DNA of 64,000 nt, from assembly GCF_001431595.1 (NCBI RefSeq), contig NZ_LDJO01000051.1, positions 20,265-84,264 on the forward strand, read 5' to 3'. The stretch is from Stenotrophomonas acidaminiphila (GTDB lineage: Bacteria; Pseudomonadota; Gammaproteobacteria; Xanthomonadales; Xanthomonadaceae). The translations under genes and the position numbers were made by a program. Position 1 is the stretch's first letter. Each line of letters starts with the position of its first letter. This document shows, one piece after another, positions 55,480-63,812 of this stretch. The notes below the pieces were generated by a model. It saw only the letters and a program-made list of their open reading frames with translations, did no database searches and was not told where the DNA came from.

Positions 55480-56031
55480 ATGAACACGTTCAATCCGTAC
55501 GCGGCACCGCAAAGCGCGGTGCTGCCGCCAGCGCTGGAGGGCAGCGGCGGCACGGAAAACTGCTGGCGTGACGGATCCGACCTGCTGACGCGGCCGCAGG
55601 CCGACCTGCCACGCTACTGCGTCAAGTGCGGCGAACCGGCAGTGGACTACCGCAAGCGCAGCTTCTACTGGCATTCGCCCTGGCTGTACCTGCTGATCCT
55701 GCTGCAGATGATCATCTACCTGGTCGTCGCGTTGATCGTGCGCAGGCAGGGCCAGCACCAGGTCGGGCTGTGTGCTGCACACCAGGGCCAGCGCCGCCGT
55801 TTCATCCTGATGGCCTGGCTGTCGCCGCTGCCGTTGATGGGCGGCTTCATGCTGGAGACAGGCACCACGATGCTGCTGGGCAGCCTGGCGTTCTTGGTGA
55901 TGCTGTTCTGGGGCCTGATCGGAATGCGCATCCTCAAGCCGCGGCGGATCACCCGGGAGCTGGCGGTCTATGGCGGTGTCTCGCCGCGGCTGTTGGAACG
56001 GCTGCCGCGCTACCCGTACCGGCGCGACTGA
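55480..56031 (+). CDS. Membrane protein with N-terminal NPYAAP motif and CxxC
   Basis: A 183-aa protein starting MNTFNPYAAPQSAVLPPALEG, an N-terminal pattern seen in many small membrane proteins of xanthomonads and planctomycetes. A YCVKCGEPAVDYRKRSFYWH block (CxxC) precedes two hydrophobic regions (LYLLILLQMIIYLVVALIV and MAWLSPLPLMGGFMLETGTTMLLGSLAFLVMLFWGLIG), giving about three TM segments. An ATG at 55471 is in frame but lies right on the GGGAG sequence; 55480 has it as a ribosome-binding site 10 bases upstream. No enzyme motif is visible. Confidence 0.8.
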   Translation: MNTFNPYAAPQSAVLPPALEGSGGTENCWRDGSDLLTRPQADLPRYCVKCGEPAVDYRKRSFYWHSPWLYLLILLQMIIYLVVALIVRRQGQHQVGLCAAHQGQRRRFILMAWLSPLPLMGGFMLETGTTMLLGSLAFLVMLFWGLIGMRILKPRRITRELAVYGGVSPRLLERLPRYPYRRD

Positions 56032-56050
56032 ACGTGCCCGTCGCGGCCGC

Positions 56051-56488
56051 TCAGGGCGTGTCCGCCGCCGGTGAATGGTCGAGCAGGAACTGGCTGATCT
56101 CCCGCCGCAGCGGCAGGTCGTCGGTGGTGCGGGCGAAGGCGTCGGCCTGGAGCGCGTAGTCGCGGGCGGCGTCGAGTTCGTCCAGGTTGGAATGGCGTTC
56201 GGCCAGCGCCAGGCAGATCGAGGCGGCGTAGCCGGCGGCCCCGGCGGCGGTGGCCAGCGGCAGGGCGCGCAGGTACAGGGCGATGGCCAGGCGGTCATCG
56301 CCGGTGAAATCGGCCAGGGTTTCCCACAGGAACGGATGGTCGCGGCCGGCGGCGGCCAGCGATTCGCAGTAGCGGCGCAGTTCGTCGTAGCCGGCTTCGG
56401 CGGCGTCGGCCGCGCCGGACTGGCCGGCGTCGATGATGCGGTCGGTCAGTTCCACGACGCGGGCGTGGATATCGGCAGGTATGTTCAT
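56051..56488 (-). CDS. Small helical (TPR-like) hypothetical protein
   Basis: A 145-aa soluble helical protein: MNIPADIHARVVELTDRIIDAG, then AGYDELRRYCESLAAAGRDHPFLWETLADFTGDDRLAIALYLRALPLA, ending LPLRREISQFLLDHS. The helix pairs resemble divergent TPR units. No signal peptide, membrane segment or catalytic motif is present. Open frame upstream is antisense-type shadow of hemY. It lies 40 bases downstream of hemY on the same strand and may be cotranscribed with it. I do not recognise a named function. Confidence 0.72.
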   Translation of the reverse strand: MNIPADIHARVVELTDRIIDAGQSGAADAAEAGYDELRRYCESLAAAGRDHPFLWETLADFTGDDRLAIALYLRALPLATAAGAAGYAASICLALAERHSNLDELDAARDYALQADAFARTTDDLPLRREISQFLLDHSPAADTP

Positions 56489-56528
56489 CGGAACGCGTGG
56501 GCAGGAACGGGCGGCGGATTCTACGGGC

Positions 56529-57791
56529 TCAGTCCGGCAGGCGCGGGAAGCCGTGCGCGTCGCGTTCCTCGGCCACCGCCTGGTCCTGGATCTGCTGGCG
56601 CAGGTCGCGCCGCTGCAGCGGTTGCGCCGCGCGGCCGTGGCGGTGGTGCAGCGCATTGAGCAGGCACTGCCGCGCCAGCACGTCATCGCCCGCGGCGGCG
56701 AACCCTTCGCCCAGTTCTTCCCAGGCTTCGGCGCCGGCGCCCTGGGCGATGGCGCGGTGCAGGAACTCCTCGGCCTGGGTCCATTGTCCCTGGCCCCGCG
56801 CCAGCCGTCCCAGGGTCAGCAGCAGTGCCGGGCTCGATGCATGCGACTGCAGCCAGCGCTGCGCACTGGCGCGGCGCGAGTCGAGCTTGTCCACCGGCAG
56901 CTCGCCGTAGAGCAGGATCAGGCCGTCGTCCCAGTGGTTGTCCAGGGCCTGCTCGATGCTGTGCAGGGCGGTGTCGTTCCAGTTCAGCGCCACTGCGCGG
57001 CGGGCGTAGCGCGCCACCGCCGCGGGGGTCGCACGCAGTGCCTTGGGCAGCACTTCCCAACGTGCGGCCAGGGTGTTGACGTTGTCGGCTTCGTCGAGCA
57101 TCTGCAGGGCCAGGCGGGTTTCCAGCGCGGCCAGGCTGTCGGCGGGCAGCGCCTGCTGCTGGCGCAGCGCGCCGAGCTGGCCATAGGCCTCCTCGGCGCG
57201 ACCGGCGCGGGCCAGCGCATCGGTGCGCAGCCACAGCCCGCGCGGCGGCAGCGGCTGGATGGCCGCCAGGTCCAGGGCATCGATGGCCTGCTGCGGATTG
57301 TCGCGCTGCAGCCAGCGTTCGGCGCTGTGCAGTGCGTGCAGGGTCGCATCCTGCGCGGCCAGTTGCTGCAGGTACTGGCCGGCACTGGCGCTGTCGTCCC
57401 GCGCTTCGGCCGCGCGCATCGCCGCCACCAGTGCCACCGCGCGTACTTCCTTCTCGCCTGCGGCGCTGGTCAGCAGCTTCTCGGCACGCTGCCATTGGCC
57501 CCCGTCCAGCGCCTGCAGGCCGTCGATCAGCCGGGCCCGGCCCTGCCGGCGGCGGTAGCGCGCCCAGCTGCGGAACGGCGCGCTGAGCAGCGTCCACAGC
57601 AGCCACAGCAGCAGGCCGGCGATCAGCAGCGCCAGCAATGCCTGCGGCAGGGTGGCGATGTAGTCGTTGCCGCCGGCGCGCACGATCACTTCGCCGATGC
57701 CGCGTACCGATTCCTGTCCCAGCCATTGCGCGCCGAGGATGCCGATAGCGGCCACCAGCAGCAGGACCAACAGCGAACGGAATGCATTCAT
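56529..57791 (-). CDS. hemY: HemY-family membrane TPR protein
   Basis: A 420-aa inner-membrane protein of the HemY family (the hem-operon protein of gammaproteobacteria, not protoporphyrinogen oxidase). Two N-terminal TM segments (RSLLVLLLVAAIGILGAQW and LPQALLALLIAGLLLWLLW) are followed by the HemY-type basic block RSWARYRRRQGRARLIDGLQAL and a long TPR-type helical C-terminal region (~100-400). Its role in tetrapyrrole synthesis is inferred from linkage. The ATG at 57791 overlaps the stop of hemX by four bases (ATGA). Confidence 0.9.
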   Translation of the reverse strand: MNAFRSLLVLLLVAAIGILGAQWLGQESVRGIGEVIVRAGGNDYIATLPQALLALLIAGLLLWLLWTLLSAPFRSWARYRRRQGRARLIDGLQALDGGQWQRAEKLLTSAAGEKEVRAVALVAAMRAAEARDDSASAGQYLQQLAAQDATLHALHSAERWLQRDNPQQAIDALDLAAIQPLPPRGLWLRTDALARAGRAEEAYGQLGALRQQQALPADSLAALETRLALQMLDEADNVNTLAARWEVLPKALRATPAAVARYARRAVALNWNDTALHSIEQALDNHWDDGLILLYGELPVDKLDSRRASAQRWLQSHASSPALLLTLGRLARGQGQWTQAEEFLHRAIAQGAGAEAWEELGEGFAAAGDDVLARQCLLNALHHRHGRAAQPLQRRDLRQQIQDQAVAEERDAHGFPRLPD

Positions 57792-58768
57792 GGCGCCACC
57801 TTCCCGTCGCGCATGGCGCGCAGTTGTTGCAGGGTGCTGCCCAGTTCGGGCAGCGCGATGCGCAGGTCGACGCCGCGCAGTTCCGCCAGCTTATGGCGCT
57901 GGCTGCGCCGTTGCGGTGAATCCGGCCACAGCCGCAGCAGCCAGCCGTCCACGCGCTGCAGCGCCTGCCGCCAGCCCTCGCTGTCGCCACGTTCCAGCGC
58001 GGCGCGCGCCAGGGTCAGTTCGACCTGCAGCGCGTCGCCGGCGGCGACACGTTCGGAGCCGGCCACCAGCACCTGCGGGTCGGCCGGGCGGATCTGCACC
58101 AGCGGCGAGAGCATCTGCTGCCACCACGCCGGCTGCGCGTCGACCACTTCCGTGCCCTGCGCCGGCAGCGAATCCAGTGCCGCGGCCCACTGCGCGAGCT
58201 GGCCGGCGGTGCGTACCCGCACGCCGGGGCCGAGCGCATCGATCGCGCTGCGTTCCTGCAGCAGCGCCTGCCGCAGGTTCAGGTAGCCCGGGCTGTCCAT
58301 GCTCTCCAGCACGCCGGCGGCCAGCCCATACAGGTGGCGGGCGCCATCCAAGTCGCCGGCATACACCAGGCGCTGCTGGGCCTGGCTGAGCAGCAGTTCG
58401 GCTTCGTCGCGGCGCACCGCCTGCGCACCCTGGTGCGAATGGTCGGCCAGGCGTGCCACGTTCTCCTCCAGCAGCGCGTTGCGCTGGCCCAGGCCGAGTA
58501 CCTCGTCGCGCAGGATGCGGTGGGTGGCGGCGACATCCTGCAGGCCGCGGGCGTTGGCGCGCTGGTCGCGGCGCAGCGCCTCCACGGTCTGTTGCAGCGC
58601 GGTCAGTTGCTGGCCGGCGGCGGCGCGGGCGTATTCGGCCGTGCGCTGCGCCGCCTGCCAGCTGCGCCAGCCGAACCAGGCGGCCGCGGCCAGCGCGACC
58701 AGCAGCAGGATGGCGATGATCCAGCGCGCCATGGGGCGCCGCGAAGAAGGTGAGGAATCGTCGTTCAT
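57788..58768 (-). CDS. hemX: HemX-like uroporphyrinogen-III methyltransferase-related protein
   Basis: A 326-aa HemX-type protein: MNDDSSPSSRRPMARWIIAILLLVALAAAAWF provides one N-terminal TM, then a long coiled-coil-prone region rich in Gln, Arg and Leu (LQQTVEALRRDQRANARGLQDV ... NVARLADHSHQG). Despite the family label, no SAM-binding methyltransferase motif is visible, as is usual for HemX. It lies between hemD and hemY and forms one operon with them. The ATG has a weak ribosome-binding site; frames open further upstream overlap the hemD end. Confidence 0.87.
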   Translation of the reverse strand: MNDDSSPSSRRPMARWIIAILLLVALAAAAWFGWRSWQAAQRTAEYARAAAGQQLTALQQTVEALRRDQRANARGLQDVAATHRILRDEVLGLGQRNALLEENVARLADHSHQGAQAVRRDEAELLLSQAQQRLVYAGDLDGARHLYGLAAGVLESMDSPGYLNLRQALLQERSAIDALGPGVRVRTAGQLAQWAAALDSLPAQGTEVVDAQPAWWQQMLSPLVQIRPADPQVLVAGSERVAAGDALQVELTLARAALERGDSEGWRQALQRVDGWLLRLWPDSPQRRSQRHKLAELRGVDLRIALPELGSTLQQLRAMRDGKVAP

Positions 58769-58865
58769 GGGGGTACGGCATCCTTGGCAGGCCGCCCAGC
58801 GGGCGGCGGCGGTGCGCTTCAAGCATCACCCGCGATGCAGCGCGGCTGCAAGCCGCGCGGACCGT

Positions 58866-59651
58866 TCAGGGCGCGTCGGGCGGGAACAGGGCGTTGCGGG
58901 CGGCGCTGGCGAGCTGGCCCGGCAGCGGGCCTGCGGCCACCTGCACCCGGGTGAATCCGAGCGTGGTGGCCTGTTCGGCCAGCCGCGCGCTGGCGGCGAC
59001 CAGCGGCTGCTGCTGCCAGCGGCGGCGCAATGCCGGCGGTACCTGCGGCAGCACGCGTTCAAGCGCCTCGCCGCTGCTGACCGCCAGTACGCTGGGGGCA
59101 TCGAGCGCCTGCAGCCGCGACCACAGCGAGGCCGGCACCTGCAGCGGCACGCGTTCGTACACGTCCACGCGCAGCAGCTGCGCGCCGCGCGCCTGCACCT
59201 GGGCGGCGATCATGCCGCGGCCGCCGGGTGCGGTGACCAGCGCCACCCGCTTGCCGTGCAGGTCGGCCATGGCCGGCAGTGCCAGCAGCCCTTCGCTGTC
59301 CATGCGCGCGGGCGCCGCCACGACGCCTGCGCCCCGGCGGCGCAGCGCGCGGGCGGTGCCCTGGCCGACCGCGACCAGGCTGCCGGCCTGCAACTGCCCC
59401 AACGGCATCAACCGCGCCGCGGCCGCGGCCGCCGCCGGACTGGTGAACACCAGCCGGTCGCAGGCCTGCGCCAGCCGCAGCTGGTCGCGGGTCGCGGCAT
59501 CGTCGCGGGCCTGCAACCGCCACGGCGAAACCGCCACCGTGCGCGCGCCGCAGCGGGCCGCGGCGCGGCGCAGTCCGTCGTGCTGGCCCGAAGGACGCAG
59601 GGAGATCAGGTACCAGGCCGTGTCGGTCGGCACATAGGCGCGGCTGTTCAT
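58866..59651 (-). CDS. hemD: Uroporphyrinogen-III synthase HemD
   Basis: A 261-aa uroporphyrinogen-III synthase that cyclises hydroxymethylbilane with ring-D inversion. The sequence is typically divergent. The two-domain fold shows as WYLISLRPSGQHDGLRRAAARCGA ... RLVFTSPAAAAAAARLMP, the hinge VAVGQGTARALRRRGAGVVAAPARMDSEGLLALP, and LLRVDVYERVPLQVP ... SVLAVSSGEALERVLPQVPP. ATG 59651 (MNSRAYVPTDTAW) is used; ATG 59660 would add three residues. hemC is not in this window, so the operon is hemDXY only. It is divergent from the thioesterase gene over 47 bases. Confidence 0.88.
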   Translation of the reverse strand: MNSRAYVPTDTAWYLISLRPSGQHDGLRRAAARCGARTVAVSPWRLQARDDAATRDQLRLAQACDRLVFTSPAAAAAAARLMPLGQLQAGSLVAVGQGTARALRRRGAGVVAAPARMDSEGLLALPAMADLHGKRVALVTAPGGRGMIAAQVQARGAQLLRVDVYERVPLQVPASLWSRLQALDAPSVLAVSSGEALERVLPQVPPALRRRWQQQPLVAASARLAEQATTLGFTRVQVAAGPLPGQLASAARNALFPPDAP

Positions 59652-59698
59652 TCCATGCATTATGCGGGCGCTTTCCGTTTCCTGTTCCCGCACGCCCC

Positions 59699-60157
59699 AT
59701 GTCCGATACCCCCGACCGTGACGCCCTGCTGCAGCGCCTGCAGGCCACCCTCGATGCAATGCCGCCGGTCGCGGCCATGGGCATCCGCATTGCCGGCTAC
59801 GCCGACGGCACGTTGCGCCTGCGCGCGCCGCTGGCGGCCAACGTCAACGACAAGGGCAATGCCTTCGGCGGCAGCCTGGCCTCGGTGATGACCCTGGCCG
59901 GCTGGGCGCTGGTGAGCCTGCGCCTGGCGCTGGCCGGGCACGACGCCGAGGTCTACGTCGCCGACAGCAGCATCCGCTACCGCTCGCCGGTCTATGCCGA
60001 CCTCGACGCCAGCGCATGCGCGGCCCCTGCACAGGACTGGGATGGCTTCCTAGCCCTGTTCGACAAGCGCGGCCGGGCGCGCATCAGCGTCTGCGCGCAG
60101 ATCGATGGCGGCGCGGCCGAGCTGGAAGGGCGCTTCGTGGCCCTGGCCAGGGGGTAG
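59699..60157 (+). CDS. YiiD C-terminal-like thioesterase
   Basis: A 152-aa single-domain protein with the hotdog fold of the YiiD C-terminal thioesterase domain. The family block is PPVAAMGIRIAGYADGTLRLRAPLAANVNDKGNAFGGSLASVMTLAGW, containing the conserved N-x-x-G-N-A-F-G-G-S-L turn. The C-terminal half carries YVADSSIRYRSPVYADLDA. In E. coli this domain is fused to a GNAT domain; here it stands alone. It would hydrolyse acyl-CoA or acyl-ACP of unknown type. It is divergent from hemD. Confidence 0.87.
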   Translation: MSDTPDRDALLQRLQATLDAMPPVAAMGIRIAGYADGTLRLRAPLAANVNDKGNAFGGSLASVMTLAGWALVSLRLALAGHDAEVYVADSSIRYRSPVYADLDASACAAPAQDWDGFLALFDKRGRARISVCAQIDGGAAELEGRFVALARG

Positions 60158-60182
60158 GATGGTCCGGTTACGGGGAGATGCC

Positions 60183-60611
60183 ATGCAACGACGACTGATC
60201 CTGTCCGCCATCGCCGCGCTGCTGGGCGTGGCCCTGACCGCCCAGGCCGCCGGCCCCAGCCGCGGCCAGCGCAACAAGCTCACCCAGACCCAGGAAGCCT
60301 ATGTCGCGGCGGTGCGCTGGAGCGACTTCGAGGCCGCCGAGCGGTTCATCGACCCGGCCTACTGGCAGGCGCATCCGCTGACCGACCTGCAGCGCGAGCG
60401 CTACCGCCAGGTACAGGTCTCCAACTACCGCGAACGCTCCACCGGCGTGGCCGCGGACGGTGCCATCGAGCGCCGGGTGGAGATGGGCGTGGTCAACCGC
60501 AACACCCTGGCCGAACGCACGGTGATGGTGACCGAGCGCTGGCGCTGGGACCCGGAAGCCAAGCGCTGGTGGCAGGCCCAGGGGCTGCCGGACCTGTGGC
60601 AGGGCCAGTAG
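60183..60611 (+). CDS. Small exported hypothetical protein
   Basis: A 142-aa protein with a Sec signal (MQRRLILSAIAALLGVALTAQAAG). The mature part, KLTQTQEAYVAAVRWSDFEAAERFIDPAYWQAHPLTD, then ERYRQVQVSNYRERST and VMVTERWRWDPEAKRWWQAQGLPDLW, has an NTF2-like amphipathic pattern with many Trp near the end. No catalytic residues are identifiable. GGGGAG lies 5 bases before the ATG, which fixes the start over the upstream open frame. Confidence 0.8.
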   Translation: MQRRLILSAIAALLGVALTAQAAGPSRGQRNKLTQTQEAYVAAVRWSDFEAAERFIDPAYWQAHPLTDLQRERYRQVQVSNYRERSTGVAADGAIERRVEMGVVNRNTLAERTVMVTERWRWDPEAKRWWQAQGLPDLWQGQ

Positions 60612-60675
60612 GGGCTGGCCGTCCCGCGGCCGGCTTGTGCGACAATCGCCGCCCGCTTGTCTACCCGTGACCCGA

Positions 60676-61113
60676 GTGAATTACGAAGAGCTGCTGGCCT
60701 TCGCTGGCCGAAACCCGATGTTGTCGCTGGCCTTCGCCGGCCTGACCATCGCCATCATCGTCACCGAGATCGCACGGCTGTTCCGCGGCTTCAAGTCGAT
60801 CAAGCCGGCCGAGCTGACCCACCTGATCAACGGCGGCAACACGGTGGTGATCGACCTGTCGGCGGGCAGCGACTTCGAGAAGGGTCATATCACCGGCAGC
60901 CGCAACGTGCAGCCGGCCCAGTTGACCCCGTCGCACAAGCTGCTGGCCCAGGCCAGGCAGTCCCCGGTGGTGCTGGTGTGCCGCACCGGCAATGCCTCGT
61001 CCAATGCCGCCAAGGTGCTGAAGAAGGCCGGTTTCGAGCAGGTGTTCGTGCTCGACGGCGGCCTGCCGGCCTGGCAGGCCGCGGACCTGCCCCTGGTGAA
61101 GGGTCGCGGCTGA
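60676..61113 (+). CDS. Membrane-anchored rhodanese-like sulfurtransferase
   Basis: A 145-aa protein with an N-terminal TM segment (MLSLAFAGLTIAIIVTEIARLF) and a single rhodanese domain. The active-site loop is VVLVCRTGNASSNAAKVLKKAGF, with Cys at about residue 102. FVLDGGLPAWQAADLPLV closes the domain. The start is a GTG at 60676 giving MNYEELLAFAGRNPML; another in-frame GTG at 60667 is possible. This type sits upstream of secB in many Gammaproteobacteria and is probably cotranscribed with it. Confidence 0.88.
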   Translation: MNYEELLAFAGRNPMLSLAFAGLTIAIIVTEIARLFRGFKSIKPAELTHLINGGNTVVIDLSAGSDFEKGHITGSRNVQPAQLTPSHKLLAQARQSPVVLVCRTGNASSNAAKVLKKAGFEQVFVLDGGLPAWQAADLPLVKGRG

Positions 61114-61140
61114 GCCTTCATTTGAGGTTAAGCCCTTGTG

Positions 61141-61160
61141 TGGGGGCCGCAGCGCCCCCA
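61141..61160. other. Hairpin between rhodanese and secB genes
   Basis: A 7-bp perfect stem (TGGGGGC with GCCCCCA) around a 6-base loop lies 27 bases after the rhodanese stop. No T-run follows, so it is a weak terminator or a leader structure of the secB transcript. Confidence 0.4.
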
Positions 61161-61217
61161 TCGCAGGTCTGGTAACAATCCCATTCAACGAACGAACCGT
61201 TCTGGAGTCCTAGAGAA

Positions 61218-61730
61218 ATGTCCGAAGAGCACAACAACGCCGTCGCGGCCGAAACCAACAACGGCCCGGCGTTCACCGTCGAGAAGATCTACGTCAAGGA
61301 CGTTTCCTTCGAATCCCCGAACTCGCCGACCATCTTCAACGAGAACGTGCAGCCGGACCTGCAGCTGAACCTGAACCAGAAGGTGCAGCGCCTGTCCGAG
61401 AACGCCTTCGAGGTGGTGCTGGGCGTGACCCTGACCTGCAAGGCCGGCGACAAGACCGCCTACGTGGCCGAAGTGGAGCAGGCCGGCGTGTTCGGCCTGA
61501 TCGGCCTGGAGCCGCAGGCGATCGACGTGCTGCTCGGCACCCAGTGCCCGAACATCCTGTTCCCGTACGTGCGCTCGATGGTGTCGGACCTGATCCAGGC
61601 CGGCGGCTTCCCGCCGTTCTACCTGCAGCCGATCAACTTCGAAGGCCTGTACGCCGAAACCCTGCGCCAGCGCCAGCAGCAGGCCGACGGCGCGTCGCTG
61701 GCCGACTCCGAGCCGGCCGGCAACGCCTGA
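61218..61730 (+). CDS. secB: Protein-export chaperone SecB
   Basis: A 170-aa SecB, the cytosolic tetrameric chaperone that keeps preproteins unfolded and hands them to SecA. Typical blocks are [48 protein letters not shown] and [41 protein letters not shown]. The start is [19 protein letters not shown] with GGAG 12 bases upstream. It lies between a rhodanese and gpsA, which matches the order in E. coli and other Gammaproteobacteria. Confidence 0.98.
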   Translation: MSEEHNNAVAAETNNGPAFTVEKIYVKDVSFESPNSPTIFNENVQPDLQLNLNQKVQRLSENAFEVVLGVTLTCKAGDKTAYVAEVEQAGVFGLIGLEPQAIDVLLGTQCPNILFPYVRSMVSDLIQAGGFPPFYLQPINFEGLYAETLRQRQQQADGASLADSEPAGNA

Positions 61731-61749
61731 CCCGAGTCCATCCCTGCGG

Positions 61750-62778
61750 ATGAGTACCAACGACGCGGAAAAGATCGCCGTCCTCGGCGCGGGCTCCTGG
61801 GGCACCGCGCTGGCCAGCCTGCTGGCACGGCATGGTCACCCGACCGTGCTGTGGGGGCGCGACGCGAACGTGGTCGAGGCGATCGACCGTCGTCACGAGA
61901 ATCCCCGGTACCTGCCGGGGATTCCGCTGCCCGATTCCCTGCGCGCCAGCACCGACCTGGCCGGTACCGTCGCCGGTGCCCGCTGGATCTTGGTGGTGGT
62001 GCCGTCGCATGCCTTCGGCGAGACCGTGCGTGCGCTGGCGCCGCTGCTGCCGGCCGGCGCAGGCGTGGCCTGGGCGACCAAGGGCTTCGAGCCCGGCTCC
62101 GGCCGCTTCCTGCATGAGGTCGCGCGCGAGGTGCTGGGCCCGGACGTGCCGCTGGCGGTGGTCACCGGCCCGTCTTTCGCCAAGGAAGTGACCCTGGGCC
62201 TGCCCACGGCGATCACCGTGCACGGCGACGATGCCGACTTCACCCAGCAGGTGGCCGATGCGATGCATGGCCCGGCGTTCCGCGCCTATACCGGCGAGGA
62301 CATGGTCGGTGCCGAGCTGGGCGGGGCCATGAAGAACGTGCTGGCGGTGGCCACCGGCGTGGCCGACGGCATGCAGCTGGGCCTGAACGCCCGCGCCGGC
62401 CTGATCACCCGTGGCCTGAACGAAATGCTGCGGCTGGCCGCGGCCATCGGCGGCAAGCCCGAGACCCTGATGGGCCTGGCCGGGCTGGGCGACCTGGTGC
62501 TGACCAGTACCGGCGACCTGTCGCGCAACCGGCGGCTGGGGCTAGCGCTGGGACGCGGCCAGAGCCTGGCCGAGGCGGTGAAGGAGATCGGCCAGGTGGT
62601 CGAGTCGGTGCAGACCGCCGACGAGGTCATGCGCCAGGCCGGCCGCCACGGCATCGACCTGCCGATTTCCAAGGCGGTGCAGTCGGTTCTGCACGGCGAG
62701 CTGAGCCCCTCCGAGGGCCTGAAGCAGTTGCTGGCACGCGAGCAGAAACCGGAGTACCCGGAAACGCTGTTCAAGTAG
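61750..62778 (+). CDS. gpsA: NAD(P)H-dependent glycerol-3-phosphate dehydrogenase
   Basis: A 342-aa GpsA that reduces dihydroxyacetone phosphate to sn-glycerol-3-phosphate for phospholipid synthesis. The dinucleotide site is [22 protein letters not shown] at residues ~9-30. The substrate region includes [17 protein letters not shown], and the catalytic Lys lies in [18 protein letters not shown] 61750 follows secB by 19 bases, so the two are probably one operon. A strong terminator begins 20 bases after the stop. Confidence 0.97.
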   Translation: MSTNDAEKIAVLGAGSWGTALASLLARHGHPTVLWGRDANVVEAIDRRHENPRYLPGIPLPDSLRASTDLAGTVAGARWILVVVPSHAFGETVRALAPLLPAGAGVAWATKGFEPGSGRFLHEVAREVLGPDVPLAVVTGPSFAKEVTLGLPTAITVHGDDADFTQQVADAMHGPAFRAYTGEDMVGAELGGAMKNVLAVATGVADGMQLGLNARAGLITRGLNEMLRLAAAIGGKPETLMGLAGLGDLVLTSTGDLSRNRRLGLALGRGQSLAEAVKEIGQVVESVQTADEVMRQAGRHGIDLPISKAVQSVLHGELSPSEGLKQLLAREQKPEYPETLFK

Positions 62779-62797
62779 AAATCAGCGAAGATGAAGC

Positions 62798-62825
62798 AAA
62801 AAGCCCGGCGATGCCGGGCTTTTTT
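62798..62825 (+). terminator. Rho-independent terminator after gpsA
   Basis: AGCCCGGC and GCCGGGCT form a stem with a 3-base loop, flanked by five A before and six T after (stem with arms 62798-62809 and 62813-62825). Because it is A-rich on one side and T-rich on the other it can work in both directions. Confidence 0.92.
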
Positions 62826-62917
62826 GTTGCCATCTTGCGGGCGCCCGCAGGCCCGGACGCAAGCGCGCATTCCGCCCCGCTTCGCCGGACCTGTCCTGCC
62901 GTCAGCGGCGCTGGCGC

Positions 62918-62951
62918 AAAAGAAAGAGCCCGGTCGGGGAGGACCGGGCTC
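62918..62951 (-). terminator. Rho-independent terminator of the ax21-like gene
   Basis: A 10-bp perfect stem (62926-62935 with 62942-62951) around a 6-base loop is followed on the minus strand by TTTCTTTT (62918-62925). It lies 52 bases after the stop of the minus-strand outer-membrane protein gene. Confidence 0.85.
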
Positions 62952-63003
62952 CGGGGGCGCGGGGGAGAGAGAGCACGCGCCCTTGAAACGATGTCGCGAT
63001 GGC

Positions 63004-63576
63004 TTACCAGGTGAAGCGCGGACCGACGAACCACTCCTTGTCGCCGCCCTTGCCCAGCTTCACTTCGCCGCTCACGCCCCAGTTGGCGTTGAACTTTGCG
63101 GCGGCGCCGACGCGGCCGTAGAACTCGCCGTCCGGGTTGTAGCCGGCCTTCTTGCTGTAATCCTCGTAACCGGCCAGCGCATAGCCTTCGATCATCGGGG
63201 TGAAGGCGGTACGCACACCGACTTCGGCGCTGTAGCCGTTGAAGGTCGGCAGGTACTGGCGGTCGAAGCGCTGGTAGGCCACGCGGGCCAGCAGGTCGGT
63301 GTTCGGGGCCACGCCGTAGTTGTAGCCCACGCCCACGCGCCACTGGTCAGCGTCGAACTTGTTCTTGTCGGTCTCCTGGGCGCTGTAGTCGCCGAAGACA
63401 TGGAAGTTCGGGTGCACCGCCACCGAACCCTTCACCTTCCAGCCATCGGCGTCGCCGTTCTTGGCATCGGTGTTCACGTAACCACCTTCCACGTAGTTGT
63501 AGGACAGGCCATCGGTCGCCGACGCAGCGAACGGCAGGGCGGCCAGCAGGCCCAGAGCGATCAGGGAAGTCTTCAT
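63004..63576 (-). CDS. Ax21-family outer-membrane beta-barrel protein
   Basis: A 190-aa outer-membrane protein of the Ax21 family of xanthomonads, with a Sec signal (MKTSLIALGLLAALPFAASA). Alternating hydrophobic beta strands follow, and the last residues GPRFTW end in an aromatic, the usual BAM recognition signal. Recognisable blocks are LSYNYVEGGYVNTDAKNGDADGWKVKGS, NFHVFGDYSAQETDK and QWRVGVGYNYGV. The family has been found in outer-membrane vesicles; early claims that Ax21 is a sulfated quorum signal for rice XA21 were retracted, so only a structural role is safe. The ATG is preceded by AAAGGTAAT. It is divergent from the window's AT-rich right edge. Confidence 0.9.
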   Translation of the reverse strand: MKTSLIALGLLAALPFAASATDGLSYNYVEGGYVNTDAKNGDADGWKVKGSVAVHPNFHVFGDYSAQETDKNKFDADQWRVGVGYNYGVAPNTDLLARVAYQRFDRQYLPTFNGYSAEVGVRTAFTPMIEGYALAGYEDYSKKAGYNPDGEFYGRVGAAAKFNANWGVSGEVKLGKGGDKEWFVGPRFTW

Positions 63577-63709
63577 TACGGATTACCTTTTTTATTTTGG
63601 TTTGATCGATCCGGCGGATGCGGCTTGCAGGTCGACAGGTGTGAATTATCCGTTAGCCAACGGAATCGCCCCTGAATATAAAACTGACCAGTACATAAAT
63701 TAGTTGGCG

Positions 63710-63730
63710 CCGCCGGGAACTTCCCGGCGG
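63710..63730. repeat. Perfect hairpin in the right-edge region
   Basis: A 9-bp perfect stem (63710-63718 with 63722-63730) encloses a 3-base loop, upstream of the ax21 start. It is not followed by a T-run. It may be a terminator remnant or a regulatory hairpin. Confidence 0.45.
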
Positions 63731-63770
63731 TTCCCTAGACGGGCAACCAAAGTTGTTACCTCTTTTGAAG

Positions 63771-63812
63771 CCATAGTTGTTGATTCAGGGGCTAAGGCGC
63801 CAACAACTATGG
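63771..63812. repeat. 12-bp perfect inverted repeat (CCATAGTTGTTG)
   Basis: CCATAGTTGTTG at 63771-63782 pairs exactly with CAACAACTATGG at 63801-63812, separated by 18 bases. A related AGTTGTT element lies just before it (63751-63757). Such spaced AT-containing repeats often mark a binding site or element end; no regulator or element could be assigned. Confidence 0.5.

Noticed and set aside
62836..62849. Palindrome TGCGGGCGCCCGCA between the two terminators.
   Set aside because: A perfect palindrome without loop in GC-rich DNA is expected by chance and lies outside any gene or promoter.
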